In this document: in pieces, positions 6,361-6,869 of the stretch
Layout: each line of letters starts with the position of its first letter
Position numbering within the stretch: position 1 is the first letter of the stretch
Assembly (NCBI GenBank): GCA_027717875.1
Contig: JALLOL010000137.1
Coordinates: 1-6,869, forward strand
From: Acidobacteria bacterium AH-259-L09
Lineage (GTDB): Bacteria > Acidobacteriota > UBA6911 > RPQK01
Length of the DNA stretch: 6,869 nt
Direction: 5' to 3'
The notes under the pieces: model-generated
Seen by the model: only the letters and a program-made list of their open reading frames with translations
What the model was told of the DNA's origin: nothing
The model's database searches: none
Translations under genes and position numbers: made by a program

Positions 6361-6382
6361 TTAATGGAGTATTAATGGAGTA
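6361..6382 (+). repeat. Two perfect 11-bp tandem repeats, candidate integrase arm or excisionase sites
   Basis: TTAATGGAGTA is repeated exactly at 6361-6371 and 6372-6382, directly after the integrase stop and about 40 bases from the tRNA 3' end. Short direct repeats at one helical turn within the arm of an attachment site are typical integrase arm-type or directionality-factor binding sites. The function is inferred from position. Confidence 0.55.
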
Positions 6383-6419
6383 GGAGATTTGAGGAGTGTC
6401 TGTAAATGATTGAAAAAGC

Positions 6420-6494
<75 letters not shown>

Positions 6495-6547
6495 TCGTAA
6501 CGGAATCAGCTATTTGCAAGAAGCAGCGTAACTTACAGGATCGCCAT

Positions 6548-6621
6548 ACTGTCTCTCAAGTCTAAACTGTCCATCCAAAACCCCCTGTTCAGACCCAAAA
6601 ATGGACAGTAAATCAGACAGT
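6548..6621. repeat. Nested inverted repeats ACTGTC(CAT)/(ATG)GACAGT
   Basis: A perfect 9-bp inverted repeat, ACTGTCCAT at 6566-6574 and ATGGACAGT at 6601-6609 (26 bases apart), is bracketed by an outer 6-bp pair, ACTGTC at 6548-6553 and GACAGT at 6616-6621. It sits 54 to 127 bases upstream of the tRNA 5' end. It could be recombinase or regulator sites, or the scar of another element. Confidence 0.55.
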
Positions 6622-6724
6622 AAAAAAACCAAAACTTCCGTTCCCTCCGCCTGAGAATCCAACCTTCTCACGCCGCTTCTCACAAGCCCAAAACTATACC
6701 ACACCCCGCCAACCGCGATGAACA

Positions 6725-6759
6725 AAGCCCCGCACCAATGGCGGCAGGATTCGGGGCTT
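6725..6759 (-). terminator. Terminator-like hairpin AAGCCCCG/CGGGGCTT
   Basis: A perfect 8-bp stem (6725-6732 with 6752-6759) encloses a 19-base loop. On the minus strand it is followed by TGTT, a weak U-rich tail, while the plus strand has none. It could terminate a minus-strand transcript entering from the right. The long loop and poor tail keep confidence low. Confidence 0.35.
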
Positions 6760-6791
6760 GCAGGTGGCAAGATCCGAGTTCCTGGAGAATT

Positions 6792-6800
6792 TGCTACACT
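6792..6800 (+). promoter_or_regulatory. Possible extended -10 promoter facing the right edge
   Basis: TGCTACACT at 6792-6800 combines an extended -10 TG with TACACT (4 of 6 matches to TATAAT). There is no good -35 at 16-18 bases. It would transcribe rightwards out of the window, towards a gene not visible here. Confidence 0.3.
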
Positions 6801-6869
6801 GCCAGTGGGCTCAGGCGCAATGAGACGGTTGCGGGAGGCCAGCATCTGAGCCTCTCGCTCAAAGCGGGC

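Larger units (their letters stand above)
6497..6869. other. Stretch without a convincing gene upstream of tRNA-Gly
   Basis: This 373-base stretch holds nested ACTGTC/GACAGT repeats, an A-rich segment (6621-6640), a terminator-like hairpin and a possible extended -10 promoter near its right edge. A 111-codon minus-strand frame at 6510-6845 has a plausible AGAGG before its ATG but shows no recognisable domain, and its composition looks like read-through of the repeats. The tRNA promoter must lie on its left side on the minus strand, but no good -35/-10 pair stands out. Confidence 0.5.

Noticed and set aside
6510..6845. 111-codon minus-strand frame with a plausible Shine-Dalgarno
   Set aside because: There is no recognisable domain, it runs through the inverted repeats and the terminator-like hairpin, and it ends in the region needed for the tRNA promoter. 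Kept only as a remote possibility.
6824..6869. Stem-like GCGGGAGGCC...GCTCAAAGCGGGC at the right edge as a start of a structured RNA
   Set aside because: Compared from memory with SRP RNA, tmRNA, RNase P RNA and common riboswitch cores; no conserved motif is present and the window ends.

Overview
The window looks like bacterial chromosome next to a tRNA gene that has been used as an integration site, with decayed genes on both sides of a remodelled centre. No gene fixes the taxon. The MthK-like channel, J-domain, YbjN and PspA neighbourhood, together with the histidine-kinase remnant, suggests a Gram-negative environmental lineage. Nitrospirota or a relative is only a guess.

Left part (1-2400): the 3' end of an MthK-type potassium channel gene (pore plus RCK/TrkA-N domain) carries several frame breaks and is a pseudogene. 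It is followed on the same strand by three apparently intact genes: a small J-domain protein, a YbjN-like protein and a PspA/IM30 envelope-stress protein. Spacing is tight and the second and third genes have strong ribosome binding sites, so they read as one operon. A membrane-integrity module is the natural interpretation.

Middle (2400-3600): a solitary IS21-type terminus lies just downstream of pspA. It abuts the truncated 3' end of a minus-strand sensor histidine kinase pseudogene, whose good sigma-70-type promoter (3566-3594) survives. Immediately beyond that promoter, on the plus strand, the sequence switches to a headless RepA-like hexameric helicase fragment.

Right part (3600-6420): the remnant or compact body of an integrative element. 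It holds the helicase C-terminal half, a roughly 200-bp tract with twelve copies of CGGAST (S = C or G) in both orientations that can form a long stem-loop, a 46-residue ORF with a near-perfect Shine-Dalgarno, an unrecognised 127-residue ORF, an excisionase-like HTH protein, and a full-length tyrosine integrase with all catalytic residues. The integrase ends 66 bp from the 3' end of a minus-strand tRNA-Gly(CCC), and two perfect 11-bp tandem repeats lie in the gap. This is the usual layout of a tRNA-targeted element. The second attachment site is not in the window.

Far right (6497-6869): no convincing gene. The stretch holds nested inverted repeats upstream of the tRNA, a terminator-like hairpin and a possible extended -10 promoter near the window edge.
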